Shown piece by piece: positions 24,261-33,177 of a DNA stretch of 64,000 nt. The notes below the pieces were generated by a model. It worked only from the letters and a program-made list of their open reading frames with translations. It was not told the origin of the DNA and searched no databases. Source of the stretch: Blautia wexlerae (GTDB lineage: Bacteria; Bacillota; Clostridia; Lachnospirales; Lachnospiraceae); assembly GCF_013300825.1 (NCBI RefSeq), contig NZ_JAAIMY010000004.1, positions 62,001-126,000 of the forward strand, written 5' to 3'. Each line of letters opens with the position of its first letter. Positions within the stretch are counted from its first letter, which is position 1. The position numbers and the translations under genes are program-made.

Positions 24261-26402
24261 CTACATCATCGGGTCCATTGACAAGGCTGGATGATTATGT
24301 TCTGTTAAAAATGCAACAAGCTCTTCTGGATCTGTTGTATTTGTCTCGTCACCAATCATATCAGTAAAGTTGTCAATACCATACAGTTCCTTTGCTGTCT
24401 TATTCAAACGCTCCGCAACTGTCTCTTTTAATTCCTTAGGCATCCATACGATACGTTCAATACCGCCTTCTGCCTTCATGAATTTCTTGGATGAAATAAA
24501 GTGTTTACCATGTCCCATGAATCCTGGTGTCTGAACACCGCCGCCAGTCATAGATGCCATCTCTGAGAATGTCATTCCGAGAGGTGTCATTCCTGCATAT
24601 TCACGGTTGGCGATTACTACACCATTAGAAAACGGCTCAATACCACAGATACACTCGAAGCATCCACAGGAAGTCATAGGATCCTGCATAATGGAATAAA
24701 GTGTAACGTGTTCGAGAGCTCCCTGTGAGAATTTTTGTACAGCTTCATCAACATCCTCATAAGAACCAAGGTTCTCATCAATTGGTCTTTCCTTTGTAAT
24801 GATCTGACAAGGTCCGTTTGGATCCAGTTCATTTGTTGCTTTTGCATCCAGCCATGAAACGGCTCCGCAAAGTCCAAGTCTCTCTGGTGTAACAACACAT
24901 ACATGAGACGGTGAAAAAGCCTGACAAAGGATACAGCTGTAATATACGTCTACAGTTTCATCTGTAAGATTTTCAAGACGTGCATCACGTTTATCGAATA
25001 CAGGGATTGCTACCTCATGACGGATTCTTGTACACTCAGCCGGATCAGTATAAACGGTTACCTGACATTTATCAACTACAGCTTCAAACTCATTTTTTAC
25101 CTGTGTATACAGAACCTCACCGATATGTCTGATACGGAATCCTGCATTGTAAGCTTCCTTACCGATACGGATCCTCTGCATATCTCTCTGTCCTGTATGA
25201 TAAACTCCCTCAATACAGTTAATGTAATTGTGGAATTTACGCTCAATTACAGGTTCAAAATCAGGCTGCATTCTCTTTCCCGCTACTTCTACCACGTAAG
25301 CGATCGGATTCTTGCTTCCCAATTCCATTTCATCTACATCTGGTCCTACAACTGTAATCTTGTGGTCCTCTACCTCATCCATGCTTCTTGTCTGCACAAG
25401 TTCTGCACAATCCACACGGGAACCGTCGAACTCAACCTGCATATCTTTACGACGGATAATCTCGCCTTCGAATGCAGACGCAAACGCAACAGGAATATCA
25501 ATATTGGTAATTTTGATCTTAATATTTCTGGCTTCCAGAGAAACCTTATTAAAATCAGCAACATTCGGGCATGCGATCAGCGCACCCGGAACTTCTGTAA
25601 TGTTTTCATCTTCATTGGAAATCACAGGGAATCCAAGTTTGATTGCTCCTGCACCAGCAGCCAGAATCACATCATCGATCGGTTTAAACGCATTGACAAA
25701 TGCCGGTACTCTCTCTGATGTATACTTGATCAGAGCGGCTGCATCTCCAGGAGTAACGTTTCCGAAGATCAGAGCTGCACGAAGTGCCACGGATACTACA
25801 TGGATTACAGAAGTAATATCTTTTCCAAGTGGTACGATTCGAACATTATAGCCCATTTTCAATCCAAGTTCCTGCGCCTGGTCAATAATTCCTCCAACCA
25901 GTGTAACAAGAATTCCCTGTGCCTGATAACTCTTTACCAGATCTACACCTTCCTGTGCGGTAGGTGCCGATCCAATAATAACAGCTACACCAGGAATATC
26001 ACCGGTTACAAGAGGTACACCAAGTTCACGGATTATGGAATCCGGAAGGTGTCCATAGTACGGTTCACTGTATGGCTCCGCTCCATCCAGATACTTCAGT
26101 ACTTCTATGAACTCTGCACAAAGTGCGGTAGCGACTCCGGACATCAAAGCGTCATCTAACTGATGCTCTCTTGTCATAAGAGATTTGATCACACCAAGTG
26201 CTTCTTTCATTTCGCCAAGGGTCTTCACCTTGACTCCTGTTACTGCATAGTAACATGGCAGACAGTAGGCAGTATGAGGAAATTCAACTGCCTTGTCTGC
26301 GCCGTGCTGTGCAATGGCTTCCTCTACAGCCTGACAGGTTAACCCGTAGACTGCATCATTTCCGTTAAAGATTCTGTCGATTAACAATTTGCACATCTCC
26401 AT
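24261..26402 (-). CDS. acsB: Acetyl-CoA synthase (ACS alpha subunit), second tandem copy
   Basis: The 713-residue protein has the A-cluster ligands in the last third: C-x2-C-x8-C-x9-C in CILCQAFSPSHVC...GLCGAV for the [4Fe-4S] cluster, and the CGC motif in TSCGCFECI for the two nickels. It assembles acetyl-CoA from CO, methyl-corrinoid and CoA. By eye it is mostly identical to the copy upstream, with differences concentrated in the first 60 residues and around 265-300 (NITEVPGALIACPNVADF here). The start is uncertain: the ATG at 26402 lacks a ribosome site, and a TTG at 26387 follows GGAG. acsD is the next gene. Confidence 0.97.
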   Translation of the reverse strand: MEMCKLLIDRIFNGNDAVYGLTCQAVEEAIAQHGADKAVEFPHTAYCLPCYYAVTGVKVKTLGEMKEALGVIKSLMTREHQLDDALMSGVATALCAEFIEVLKYLDGAEPYSEPYYGHLPDSIIRELGVPLVTGDIPGVAVIIGSAPTAQEGVDLVKSYQAQGILVTLVGGIIDQAQELGLKMGYNVRIVPLGKDITSVIHVVSVALRAALIFGNVTPGDAAALIKYTSERVPAFVNAFKPIDDVILAAGAGAIKLGFPVISNEDENITEVPGALIACPNVADFNKVSLEARNIKIKITNIDIPVAFASAFEGEIIRRKDMQVEFDGSRVDCAELVQTRSMDEVEDHKITVVGPDVDEMELGSKNPIAYVVEVAGKRMQPDFEPVIERKFHNYINCIEGVYHTGQRDMQRIRIGKEAYNAGFRIRHIGEVLYTQVKNEFEAVVDKCQVTVYTDPAECTRIRHEVAIPVFDKRDARLENLTDETVDVYYSCILCQAFSPSHVCVVTPERLGLCGAVSWLDAKATNELDPNGPCQIITKERPIDENLGSYEDVDEAVQKFSQGALEHVTLYSIMQDPMTSCGCFECICGIEPFSNGVVIANREYAGMTPLGMTFSEMASMTGGGVQTPGFMGHGKHFISSKKFMKAEGGIERIVWMPKELKETVAERLNKTAKELYGIDNFTDMIGDETNTTDPEELVAFLTEHNHPALSMDPMM

Positions 26403-26451
26403 TTCGTATTTAGAATAATACTATGGTTTTATCTATATAACGCTTTAGGCG

Positions 26452-26510
26452 TTTAAACCCCGGAGACGTTTAGTGGCTTCCGCATTGCCCATCCACGCCT
26501 CCGGGCAAAA
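26452..26510 (-). other. GC-rich hairpins between the two acsB genes
   Basis: On the minus strand CCCGGAGGCG (26496-26505) and CGTCTCCGGG (26458-26467) form an imperfect stem, and AACGCC/GCGTT next to it forms a second small hairpin. No T run follows. It could be an RNA-processing or stabilising structure. Confidence 0.4.
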
Positions 26511-26520
26511 CCACCAATCT

Positions 26521-28647
26521 TTACATCATCGGATCAAGAGCTAATGCCGGATGGCCTTTTTCTGTAAGGAATCCAACCAGTGTCTCCGGATCAGTAGCGA
26601 TTGTTTCATCACCGATCATATCTGTAAAGTTTTCAATACCATAGAGTTCATTTGCTGTCTTATTAAGACGTTCAGCAACAAACTCTTTCAGTTCTTTCGG
26701 CATCCATACGATACGTTCAATACCACCTTCTGCCTTCATGAACTTCTTGGAGCTGATGAAATGTTTACCATGTCCCATGAAACCAGGTGTCTGAACACCA
26801 CCACCTGTCATGGATGCCATTTCTGAGAATGTCATTCCAAGAGGTGTCATGCCTGCATACTCACGGTTAGCGATAACAACACCATTGGAGAATGGCTCGA
26901 TACCGCAGATACACTCGAAGCATCCGCATGATGTCATAGGATCCTGCATGATAGAGTACAGTGTAACGTGCTCTAATGCACCCTGGGATAATTTCTTAAC
27001 AGCTTCATCTACATCTTCATAAGAACCAAGGTTCTCATCAATAGGTCTTTCTTTTGTAATTACCTGGCAAGGTCCGTTTGGATCCAGCTCGTTGGTAGCT
27101 TTTGCATCCAGCCATGAAACGGCACCGCAAAGTCCAAGTCTCTCAGGTGTAACAACACATACGTGAGACGGGGAGAATGCCTGGCAGAGGATACAGCTGT
27201 AATATACATCTACAGATTCGTCTGTCAGAGTATTCAGACGGTCATCACGTTTCTCGAAGATCGGGATAGCAACTTCATGACGGATTCTTGTACACTCAGC
27301 AGGATCTGTATAAATAGTAACTTCACATTTATCAACAACTGCGTCAAATTCATTCTTAACCTGTGTATAGAGAACTTCACCGATATGTTTGATCTTGAAG
27401 CCTGCAGCAAATGCATCTTTGCTGATACGGATTCTCTGCATATCTCTCTGTCCTGTATGGTATACACCTTCGATACAGTTGATGTAGTTATGGAACTTAC
27501 GCTCGATAACAGGTTCAAAGTCAGGCTGCATGTTTTTACCTGCAACTTTAACAACATATGCAATGCTGTTCTTGCTGCCAAGTTCCATGTCGTCTACTTC
27601 CGGACCAACAACTGTAATCTTATGGTCTTCTACTTCACTTGCATCACATGTATGTACAAGCTCTGCACAGTCTACACGGGAACCATCGAATTCAACCTGC
27701 ATGTCTTTACGACGGATAATCTCACCTTCGAATGCAGATGCGAAAGCAACCGGGATATCGATGTTTGTAATTTTAATCTTGATGTCACGTGCTTCCAGAG
27801 AAGTTGCATTCCATTTGGAGATGTCTTTCTGGCAGATCAGGCTCTTTGGTACTCTTGCAACATCTTCCTGGTTTGTGATAACCGGGAATCCAAGAGCGAT
27901 AGCGCCTGCACCACAAGCTACGATCACATCATTTAACGGTGCAAATGCATTAACAAATGCAGGTACACGTTTCATTGTGTAATCCATCAGAGTTGCAGCA
28001 TCACCTGGTTTTACGTTACCGAAGATAAGAGCTGCACGAAGTGCTACAGATACTACATGGATAACTGCTGTAACGTCTTTTCCAAGCGGGATAACACGTA
28101 CGTTAGCACCTGTCTTGTATCCAACTTCCTCTAACTGGTCAATAACGTCGCCAACCAGAGTGATCAGGATACCCTGAGACTGGTAGGATTTAACAAGGTC
28201 TGCTGCTTCCTGAGCGGAAGGAGCTTTTCCAAGGATAACTGCTACACCTGGGATATCGCCTGTTACAAGCGGTACACCAAGTTCACGGATCACTGCATCT
28301 GCAAGATGTCCGTAGCAAGGAGCTTCATAAGGAACTGCTCCGTCAATATATTTCAGAACTTCGATAAATTCTGCGCAGAGAGCTGTAGCAACGCCTGACA
28401 TAAATACGTCATTTGTTCTTTTCTCTCTTGTCATAAGAGTTTTTACTACTGCAAGAGCATCTTTTAACTCTGCAAGAGTTCCAACCTTTGTTCCTGTTAC
28501 TGCATAGTAGCATGGTAAAGAATATGCTGTATCAGGGAAGCTGACTGCTTTGTCAGCGCCGTATTTTTCAATTGCCTGGTTGATGGCACCCTCTGTAAGT
28601 CCATAAACCGCGTCGTTTCCCGCAAAAACACTTTCAAATAAAGTCAC
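26521..28647 (-). CDS. acsB: Acetyl-CoA synthase (ACS alpha subunit), first tandem copy
   Basis: The 708-residue protein starts at a GTG (28645-28647) preceded by AGGAGG. It contains the complete A-cluster set: the four-Cys motif in CILCQAFSPSHVC...GLCGAV and CGC in TSCGCFECI, followed by the conserved GMTPLGMTFSEMASMTGGGVQTPG. Length is close to the 729 residues of the Moorella enzyme. It is the partner of AcsA and AcsCD in acetyl-CoA formation. It differs from the second copy mainly around residues 265-300 (EDVARVPKSLICQKDISKW) and at the N-terminus. cooC lies 23 bases upstream. Confidence 0.97.
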   Translation of the reverse strand: MTLFESVFAGNDAVYGLTEGAINQAIEKYGADKAVSFPDTAYSLPCYYAVTGTKVGTLAELKDALAVVKTLMTREKRTNDVFMSGVATALCAEFIEVLKYIDGAVPYEAPCYGHLADAVIRELGVPLVTGDIPGVAVILGKAPSAQEAADLVKSYQSQGILITLVGDVIDQLEEVGYKTGANVRVIPLGKDVTAVIHVVSVALRAALIFGNVKPGDAATLMDYTMKRVPAFVNAFAPLNDVIVACGAGAIALGFPVITNQEDVARVPKSLICQKDISKWNATSLEARDIKIKITNIDIPVAFASAFEGEIIRRKDMQVEFDGSRVDCAELVHTCDASEVEDHKITVVGPEVDDMELGSKNSIAYVVKVAGKNMQPDFEPVIERKFHNYINCIEGVYHTGQRDMQRIRISKDAFAAGFKIKHIGEVLYTQVKNEFDAVVDKCEVTIYTDPAECTRIRHEVAIPIFEKRDDRLNTLTDESVDVYYSCILCQAFSPSHVCVVTPERLGLCGAVSWLDAKATNELDPNGPCQVITKERPIDENLGSYEDVDEAVKKLSQGALEHVTLYSIMQDPMTSCGCFECICGIEPFSNGVVIANREYAGMTPLGMTFSEMASMTGGGVQTPGFMGHGKHFISSKKFMKAEGGIERIVWMPKELKEFVAERLNKTANELYGIENFTDMIGDETIATDPETLVGFLTEKGHPALALDPMM

Positions 28648-28670
28648 TTGTTCTACCTCCTAATATATGA

Positions 28671-29435
28671 TTACTGACGATCTATCTTTTCTTTTATTTT
28701 AATGATCTCATCGGTAACTGTCTTGCTGAAGTCATACGGGGATTTTCCCTGTCTGTCTGCATCAATTACCTCTGTGTTGTAATGAATCATACCTAAAAGA
28801 TCTTCCTGTGGAATCCGTTCTCTGATAAAGTTTTCGTCATCTTCATTGCGCACTTTGTTTGCGACAACCTTTACCTGAGACACTCCTAAATCTTTTGCCA
28901 GGCGCTTTACATTTTTATATGTCTGCACACTCCTTGCACCTGGTTCGATCACTACGATAAATGCGTCAACTCCTTCTGTGGTTCCTCTGCCGAGATGTTC
29001 CAAGCCGGCTTCCATATCAAGAATTACTACATCTTCTCTTCTAAGTACCAGATTATTGATAATGCGCTTTAACATTACATGTTCCGGGCATACACATCCG
29101 CCGCCGCCTGTCTCGACAGTTCCCAGGACAAGGAGCCGTACGCCATTACAGACCTTACCATATTTCTCCGGAATATCGTCTACTTTCGGATTCAGATGAT
29201 AGAACTGATTTCCTGCTGTAGCCCCTGTACGTTCTTCCACCAGCTTACGCATCTTTGAAATCGGTACAATAGAATCCAGAGTTTCTTCATCAAAGCCTAA
29301 TGCAAGACCAAGATTCGCATCCGGATCCACATCTGCTGCAAGTACCGGTCTGCCCTCTGCTGCATACAACCTGGCCAGCGTTGCTGCAAAAGTGGTTTTG
29401 CCTACGCCGCCTTTTCCTGTAACTGCTATTTTCAT
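28671..29435 (-). CDS. cooC: CODH/ACS nickel-insertion ATPase CooC/AcsF type, copy 2
   Basis: The 254-residue SIMIBI-class ATPase has a deviant Walker A at the N-terminus (TGKGGVGKTTF, residues 6-16) and Walker A' region DVDPDANLGLALG. The metal-binding CxC is at C114/C116 in GGGCVCPEHV. Switch regions VILDMEAGLEHLGRGT and a terminal Asp/Asn-rich part follow. CooC dimers bind Ni at the CxC and drive nickel loading of CODH or ACS. Location between acsA and acsB suggests that this copy may serve AcsB (AcsF role); that division is inferred. Confidence 0.93.
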   Translation of the reverse strand: MKIAVTGKGGVGKTTFAATLARLYAAEGRPVLAADVDPDANLGLALGFDEETLDSIVPISKMRKLVEERTGATAGNQFYHLNPKVDDIPEKYGKVCNGVRLLVLGTVETGGGGCVCPEHVMLKRIINNLVLRREDVVILDMEAGLEHLGRGTTEGVDAFIVVIEPGARSVQTYKNVKRLAKDLGVSQVKVVANKVRNEDDENFIRERIPQEDLLGMIHYNTEVIDADRQGKSPYDFSKTVTDEIIKIKEKIDRQ

Positions 29436-29478
29436 TTTACGTCATCCACCTTTTATTACATTTTAAGATTACAGCAGA

Positions 29479-31371
29479 TTAGATTCCTAATGCTGTTCTC
29501 TTCTCTTCAATTCTTTCGATCATCAGATCAACTAATTTCTCAATATCTGTTTCTACTGTATAAGCAGCTCCTGTCCATTTTCTTGTTCCCTCTGTAAGAA
29601 GCTCTCCCATTTCTGAAGAACCGGAAACATATGGATCAACACCAAGGAATGTATCAATACCAGTACCTACTACATAGTTACCGATGGATACAGCTTTTTC
29701 AGACATCCATTCAGGAGCACATCCAACTACAGGAAGCTGATTGATCTGAAGGCCTGCATCTTTTGCAAGTTCAGCAGCAAGGATCATCATACGGGAAATA
29801 TCTACGCATGATCCCATGTGGAGTACCGGTGGGATATCGGCCAGTTCACAGACACGTTTCAGACCTGCACCGCAGAGATCTTTTGCAGATTTGTCCATAA
29901 GACCTGCTTTTGCAGCTGCCTGTGCAGAACATCCGGAAGCAATGACAACGATATCATTAGCGATACATTTCTTCATCAGTTCAATATGTGCATAATCAGG
30001 ACGGATCTTAGGATTGTTACATCCAACCATAGCAACAGCACCACGGATAACACCGGAAGTGATGCACTCAAGTAATGGTTTTGTTGTTCCTGTCTCATCA
30101 ACCTGAGAGTTTGTAACACCGTCAAGAACCTTAACGATTGCTTCTACGGAATAACCAACTGTAGCTTTCTGTTTCAGCTGTGGGATGTGTACAAGTTCAG
30201 GTTTTCTGTTCTTGAAGTTATCAATAGCCATCTTAACGATTGCTTTTGCATTCTCTCCTGCTGTCTCAGCATTGAATCTGATAAATTCAGCATCAGGCAT
30301 CTGAGCGATCGGAGAAGTTGTGATAAATTTAGTATGGAAGCATTTGCTTAAAGGTCCTAATGCAGGGAAGATACACTGAACGTCTACTACGATCGCTTCG
30401 CAGGCACCTGTCAGTACTACATTCTCCTGCTGCAGGAAGTTACCGGCCATCGGAACACCGCGACGCATAGCTACTTCGTTTGAAGTACAGCATACACCGG
30501 AAACAGTGATTCCTTTTGCTCCTACAGATTTTGCATAATCGATCATTTCTTTGCTGTCTGCATATTCACAGATCATCTCAGAAAGGCTCGGATCATGTCC
30601 GTGCACAACAATGTTTACGTTTTCCTCAACCATAACACCAAGGTTAGCTTCTGTGTCAATTGGCTTCGGAGTTCCGAATAAAACATCAGAGAACTCTGTT
30701 CCCATCATGGAACCGCCCCATCCATCAGCCATACCGCAGCGAAGAGACTGTTTTACAAGAGCTTCCGGAAGAGAAGAACATCCCATATGAGCCATATGTA
30801 AAGAAGTGGAAACCTCACGGTCGATCGCACGTGGTGCAATTTCATTTTCAATCAGTTTCTCTTTCTGTCCTGCAGGCATTCTGTCAAGGAATCTCTGATA
30901 TCCAAATGGTTTACCATATTCCATCAATCCTGTCTCAGCCATTTCATGAGCCAGATCATAGATATCTTTTCCTTCTGTCTCTACGCCCCATTCTTTTGCG
31001 ATACGGATCAGTTTCTCAGGATCTTTTACCTGATAGTTTCCGCCGTCTTTTGCACAATATAATGTGTGGCAGATTTCACGACCGTGATCAGAGTGAGTAG
31101 CTGCACCACCTGCTGTAAATTTCAGGAAGTTTCTTCCTACGATACCATGAACGTCACATCCGCAGATACCTCTTGGTGCTTTAGGGGTAATACGACATGG
31201 TCCCATAGCACAGATACGACAGCAGACACCCTGCTCACCGAATTTACAATGTGGAGTCTGGTTTTTTACACGGAACTGCCATGCGTCAGCTCCAACCTTT
31301 GCACCTGTCTCCAAAAGTCTGGCAGTAGCCTCTTCAAACTCTTCCACTGTAGTTAATTTGAATTCACTCAT
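29479..31371 (-). CDS. acsA: Anaerobic Ni-Fe-S carbon monoxide dehydrogenase catalytic subunit
   Basis: The 630-residue protein has the N-terminal Cys pattern C42-x7-C50-C51-x2-C54-x4-C59 and C70 for the D- and B-clusters. Downstream it shows the C-cluster ligand motifs VHGHDPS, SGVCCTSNEV, VDVQCIFPAL, VGCNNPK, SGCSAQAA and HMGSCVD. It reduces CO2 to CO and passes it to AcsB. AAAGGAGG precedes the ATG. It is flanked by two cooC genes, as expected for an enzyme needing nickel insertion. Confidence 0.97.
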   Translation of the reverse strand: MSEFKLTTVEEFEEATARLLETGAKVGADAWQFRVKNQTPHCKFGEQGVCCRICAMGPCRITPKAPRGICGCDVHGIVGRNFLKFTAGGAATHSDHGREICHTLYCAKDGGNYQVKDPEKLIRIAKEWGVETEGKDIYDLAHEMAETGLMEYGKPFGYQRFLDRMPAGQKEKLIENEIAPRAIDREVSTSLHMAHMGCSSLPEALVKQSLRCGMADGWGGSMMGTEFSDVLFGTPKPIDTEANLGVMVEENVNIVVHGHDPSLSEMICEYADSKEMIDYAKSVGAKGITVSGVCCTSNEVAMRRGVPMAGNFLQQENVVLTGACEAIVVDVQCIFPALGPLSKCFHTKFITTSPIAQMPDAEFIRFNAETAGENAKAIVKMAIDNFKNRKPELVHIPQLKQKATVGYSVEAIVKVLDGVTNSQVDETGTTKPLLECITSGVIRGAVAMVGCNNPKIRPDYAHIELMKKCIANDIVVIASGCSAQAAAKAGLMDKSAKDLCGAGLKRVCELADIPPVLHMGSCVDISRMMILAAELAKDAGLQINQLPVVGCAPEWMSEKAVSIGNYVVGTGIDTFLGVDPYVSGSSEMGELLTEGTRKWTGAAYTVETDIEKLVDLMIERIEEKRTALGI

Positions 31372-31589
31372 TATAGACCTCCTTTAATTCTGGTTTGTGT
31401 ATTCCTTTAAGATACACATTTTTATTTTATTAATAATCCCACAGGCAGGAAATCCCGGTTATCTATATCTGAAGGATTGGCTCCGTTAAAGATAACTGCG
31501 ATAACCCATCCCATCCCCTCCCATGGGTTATTTAACTTAAAAAATAAAGATGTAAACTTGTATTTATCTCTGCATATATAGATTTCCTA

Positions 31590-31637
31590 TGCGCAGAAAC
31601 ATCCCTCATCGGATTCTCATCCGACAAGGGGTGTTTC
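31590..31637 (-). other. Long hairpin between cooC and acsA
   Basis: AGAAACACCCCTTGTCGGAT pairs with ATCCGATGAGGGATGTTTCT around a GAGA loop, starting next to the cooC stop. No T run follows on this strand, so RNA processing or mRNA stability is more likely than termination. The rest of the 266-base gap also holds GATAACC/GGTTATC repeats (31458-31530) but no gene. Confidence 0.5.
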
Positions 31638-32408
31638 TTATAATTTTAAATTATCAACGATTGCACGAAGTGCAGTCTTGACAGGGTTGTCTTCCGGAAG
31701 TGTGCTTGTAGGACGTCCTTCACAGTCATATTCATAGACTGTCTCGTCTTGGGGAACAACACCAAGAAGTGTCAGTCCCTGATTTGCGATCTCTTCCTGA
31801 ATGCTCTTATTCAATTCTCCTTTCGGAGCTCGGTTAATGATCAACCCCACTGTATCAGGACGCATATCACATTCTTTGATAAGTTCTGCGATTCTGCCCA
31901 CTGCCTGTACTCCTCTTCTGGAACAGTCACTGACCAGAATGGCAGTCTGCATGCTCGGAAGCACGCCTCTGCTGATATGTTCCATTCCGGCTTCATTATC
32001 TACAACAATATATGGATAATTATTCTGGTATTTTGCAAGCTGAGTCTGAAGAAGACCATTCACATAACAGTAGCAACCCTTTCCCTGAGTTCTTCCCATA
32101 ACAAGAAGATCAAAGTCATCATCCTCAACCAGAGCATCTTCAAAACGCATTTCCGCATAATCAGCTTTAGACATTCCGGTAGGAATTGGATTCTCTTTTG
32201 CAAGCTCTGCACGTGCAATTTCTTCACGCACATCGCCAAGAGTTGTCTCTACCTTTACGCCAAGAACCTCATTGAGGTTTGAGTTTGCATCAGCATCTAC
32301 TGCAAGAATCGGCCCTTTACCCTTTTCACACAAGTACTGGATCAGCATTCCGCATAATGTTGTTTTTCCCACGCCGCCTTTTCCTGCGACAGCAATTACG
32401 TGTGCCAT
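31638..32408 (-). CDS. cooC: CODH nickel-insertion ATPase CooC, copy 1
   Basis: The 256-residue ATPase begins MAHVIAVAGKGGVGKTTL with the deviant Walker A and has LAVDADANSNLNEVLG. The CxC motif is C112-x-C114 in KGCYCYVNGLL, the same positions as in characterised CooC1. VVDNEAGMEHISRG and NRAPKGEL follow. It should bind Ni and nucleotide and activate AcsA. AGGAGGC precedes the ATG. CooT and the His-rich protein are encoded just upstream, completing a likely nickel-delivery set. Confidence 0.95.
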   Translation of the reverse strand: MAHVIAVAGKGGVGKTTLCGMLIQYLCEKGKGPILAVDADANSNLNEVLGVKVETTLGDVREEIARAELAKENPIPTGMSKADYAEMRFEDALVEDDDFDLLVMGRTQGKGCYCYVNGLLQTQLAKYQNNYPYIVVDNEAGMEHISRGVLPSMQTAILVSDCSRRGVQAVGRIAELIKECDMRPDTVGLIINRAPKGELNKSIQEEIANQGLTLLGVVPQDETVYEYDCEGRPTSTLPEDNPVKTALRAIVDNLKL

Positions 32409-32499
32409 AAAACCAGGTGCCTCCTAAATCTGTCTTAGTATTCTTTCTATAAATAAAAATGATGTTAAGGTCAAAAGGTGTTTTGTCCCTATCTTAATA

Positions 32500-32682
32500 T
32501 CAGTCACATTTCAGTTTCACAATACTGTTGGCAAGGTCAACCATTAAAATAGTTCCCTCGACCACTCTCTCATCCCCCATAATATCACGGAGAATCAATT
32601 TATTCCCATCCACATCTATACGGGAAACATTTTTAAAAATAACAGAATCGTCACTTTCTTTATATACAGTTGCCAGACACAT
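32500..32682 (-). CDS. cooT: CooT-like small nickel-binding protein
   Basis: The 60-residue protein starts MCLATVY, with Cys2 placed exactly as in CooT, whose dimer binds one nickel through Cys2. The rest is a small beta barrel (VDGNKLILRDIMGDERVVEGTILMVDLANSIVKLKC). AGGAGGCG lies before the ATG. It is 13 bases after the His-rich gene and 91 bases before cooC, which supports the assignment over the related HypC/HupF fold. Confidence 0.9.
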   Translation of the reverse strand: MCLATVYKESDDSVIFKNVSRIDVDGNKLILRDIMGDERVVEGTILMVDLANSIVKLKCD

Positions 32683-32695
32683 GTGATGTCGCCTC

Positions 32696-33091
32696 CTATT
32701 TCATCTCTTCCTTAACAAGCGTTAAAGCAAGTCCAAGTCTCATATTGCCTTTCTGGAAATCTGCAACAGCTTCCTTGATGGTCTTACATGCTGCATCCAT
32801 TCCCATCTTGGCAAGGTTGTCAGCCATCTGATCCAGTTCCTGAGCATGGTGCTCATTATGCTGAAGCATATATGTCAGAAGAGCCAGTGTCTCATTCTTA
32901 CAGTCACCTTCACTGCAGGATCCGCAATGAGCAGTATCACAGGCATGATCTGTATGAGAATGTCCATGATCATGACCTTCGCCATGAGTATGCTCATGAG
33001 TATGAGTCATACCATCTTCATGGGTATGTTCATGAGTGTGTCCATGTCCATGCTGGACAAGATTCCCATTTTCATCTTTGATTAAATGCAT
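32696..33091 (-). CDS. His-rich putative nickel chaperone (CooJ analogue)
   Basis: The 131-residue protein carries about 17 histidines within its first 56 residues, arranged as HGHGHTHEHTH and similar HxH repeats. Four cysteines follow (CDTAHCGSCSEGDC), then a helical C-terminal domain of about 65 residues including HNEHH. R. rubrum CooJ also has a His-rich nickel site but at its C-terminus and without this domain, so this is an analogue by composition and context, not a proven homologue. It is the first gene after the operon promoter, followed by cooT and cooC. Nickel storage or delivery to AcsA/AcsB is the likely job. Confidence 0.8.
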   Translation of the reverse strand: MHLIKDENGNLVQHGHGHTHEHTHEDGMTHTHEHTHGEGHDHGHSHTDHACDTAHCGSCSEGDCKNETLALLTYMLQHNEHHAQELDQMADNLAKMGMDAACKTIKEAVADFQKGNMRLGLALTLVKEEMK

Positions 33092-33121
33092 GGTTAAGTG
33101 CTCCCTTCTATTGAAAAGTAC

Positions 33122-33150
33122 ACTGGATTTATAAAATCCAGTCTTTTTTT
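33122..33150. other. Leader hairpin of the CODH/ACS operon
   Basis: ACTGGATTT and AAATCCAGT form a stem in the 5' leader about 30-50 bases before the His-rich gene. The T run lies on the plus strand, so it is not a terminator for this operon; it could stop antisense transcription or protect the mRNA 5' end. Confidence 0.45.
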
Positions 33151-33177
33151 ATGACAATAAATTATCAATTTACTAAC

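Noticed and set aside
32500-32682. HypC/HupF hydrogenase maturation protein
   Set aside because: The MCLATVY start and position beside cooC fit CooT; no hydrogenase maturation genes are near.
33122-33150. Terminator for the CODH operon
   Set aside because: The T run is on the plus strand, so it cannot terminate the minus-strand operon, and no plus-strand gene precedes it.
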